This document shows positions 45,277 to 45,452 of a stretch of 45,452 nucleotides of DNA, one piece after another. Both the position numbers and the translations under genes were made by a program. This stretch comes from an uncultured Selenomonadales bacterium (GTDB lineage: Bacteria; Bacillota; Negativicutes; Selenomonadales; Selenomonadaceae). Position 1 is the first letter of the stretch; the number at the start of each line of letters is the position of its first letter. The notes under the pieces were generated by a model that worked only from the letters and a program-made list of their open reading frames with translations, had not been told where the DNA came from and did no database searches. The stretch covers positions 1-45,452 of the forward strand of contig CALDHY010000016.1 of assembly GCA_937901445.1 (NCBI GenBank), given 5' to 3'.

Positions 45277-45405
45277 TTAATTTCTCACAACATAAACAAC
45301 AGGACTTTCAATCAAGCCGTTTTCAGTCATTAACTTTTCGCCAAAAAATTCTTTGTCGTATTCTTCAACCGTAAAACCGACAGATTTTAGCCGCTGTAAT
45401 TCGAT
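45277..45405 (-). pseudogene. C-terminal remnant of an unidentified gene, cut at the second 55-bp repeat
   Basis: On the minus strand an open frame ends at TAA (45279-45277). The last residues read KLMTENGLIESPVVYVVRN, preceded by RLKSVGFTVEEYDKEFFGE. This looks like a real protein end, perhaps a class I methyltransferase tail, but the family is not certain. Going upstream, the frame meets a TAA (45408-45406) inside the second repeat copy. No start codon with an SD is present. Either the gene is truncated or the sequence beyond 45398 does not belong here because of an assembly break. Confidence 0.5.
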
Positions 45406-45452
45406 TTAAGCGATTTAAATATTTTTTAATATAAAAGTACCAAAAACCGCCG
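45398..45452. repeat. 55-bp direct repeat, copy 2 (ends flush with the window)
   Basis: Exact copy of 45180-45234. The five bases CCGCT before both copies also match, with two mismatches in between. It finishes at the last base of the window, which fits a contig ending in a repeated word of an assembly graph. Biological duplication of an intergenic element is the alternative. Confidence 0.85.

Overview
The window looks like chromosome of an anaerobic Firmicute with a diderm-type envelope, most likely Negativicutes (Selenomonas-like). The evidence is a Gram-positive-type PolC, the anaerobic (cbi) cobalamin pathway, AGGAGG-type Shine-Dalgarno (SD) sites, and a leaderless-signal RTX-type giant protein of the kind exported by type I secretion. 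The lineage is inferred; no rRNA or tRNA gene is present to confirm it.

Layout. Bases 1-108 hold the tail of a possible upstream gene and a rho-independent terminator. Bases 248-619 form the control region of one giant gene: a good sigma-A promoter, then a leader of about 340 nt that can fold extensively and contains one or two very short upstream reading frames. Bases 620-36793 are a single uninterrupted gene for a 12,057-residue, Ser/Thr/Ala/Gly/Asp-rich repeat protein that ends in RTX-like Gly-Asp repeats. It is probably a secreted or cell-surface adhesin or matrix protein. A terminator at 37001-37032 closes this unit.

From 37063 to the end there are two convergent groups of cobalamin genes. 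The plus-strand group is cbiG, cbiH, cbiJ and a cyclophilin-like lipoprotein. A small HNH-like gene with its own promoter is inserted in reverse between cbiG and cbiH. The minus-strand group is cbiF, polC and a flavin-reductase-like gene, tightly packed, so a replicative DNA polymerase sits inside a cobalamin operon. CbiH, CbiF, CbiG and CbiJ act in ring contraction, C-11 methylation, lactone opening and ring reduction; the other cbi genes must lie elsewhere. The window ends with an exact 55-bp duplicate of sequence found 218 bp earlier, which looks more like an assembly break than biology.

Most notable observations: the size and internal repeat families of the giant gene; its structured leader, in which the SD of a 16-codon frame can pair with a downstream CCUCC; a PolC that lacks the proofreading exonuclease domain normally inserted in its PHP domain; and a probable leaderless cbiG transcript.
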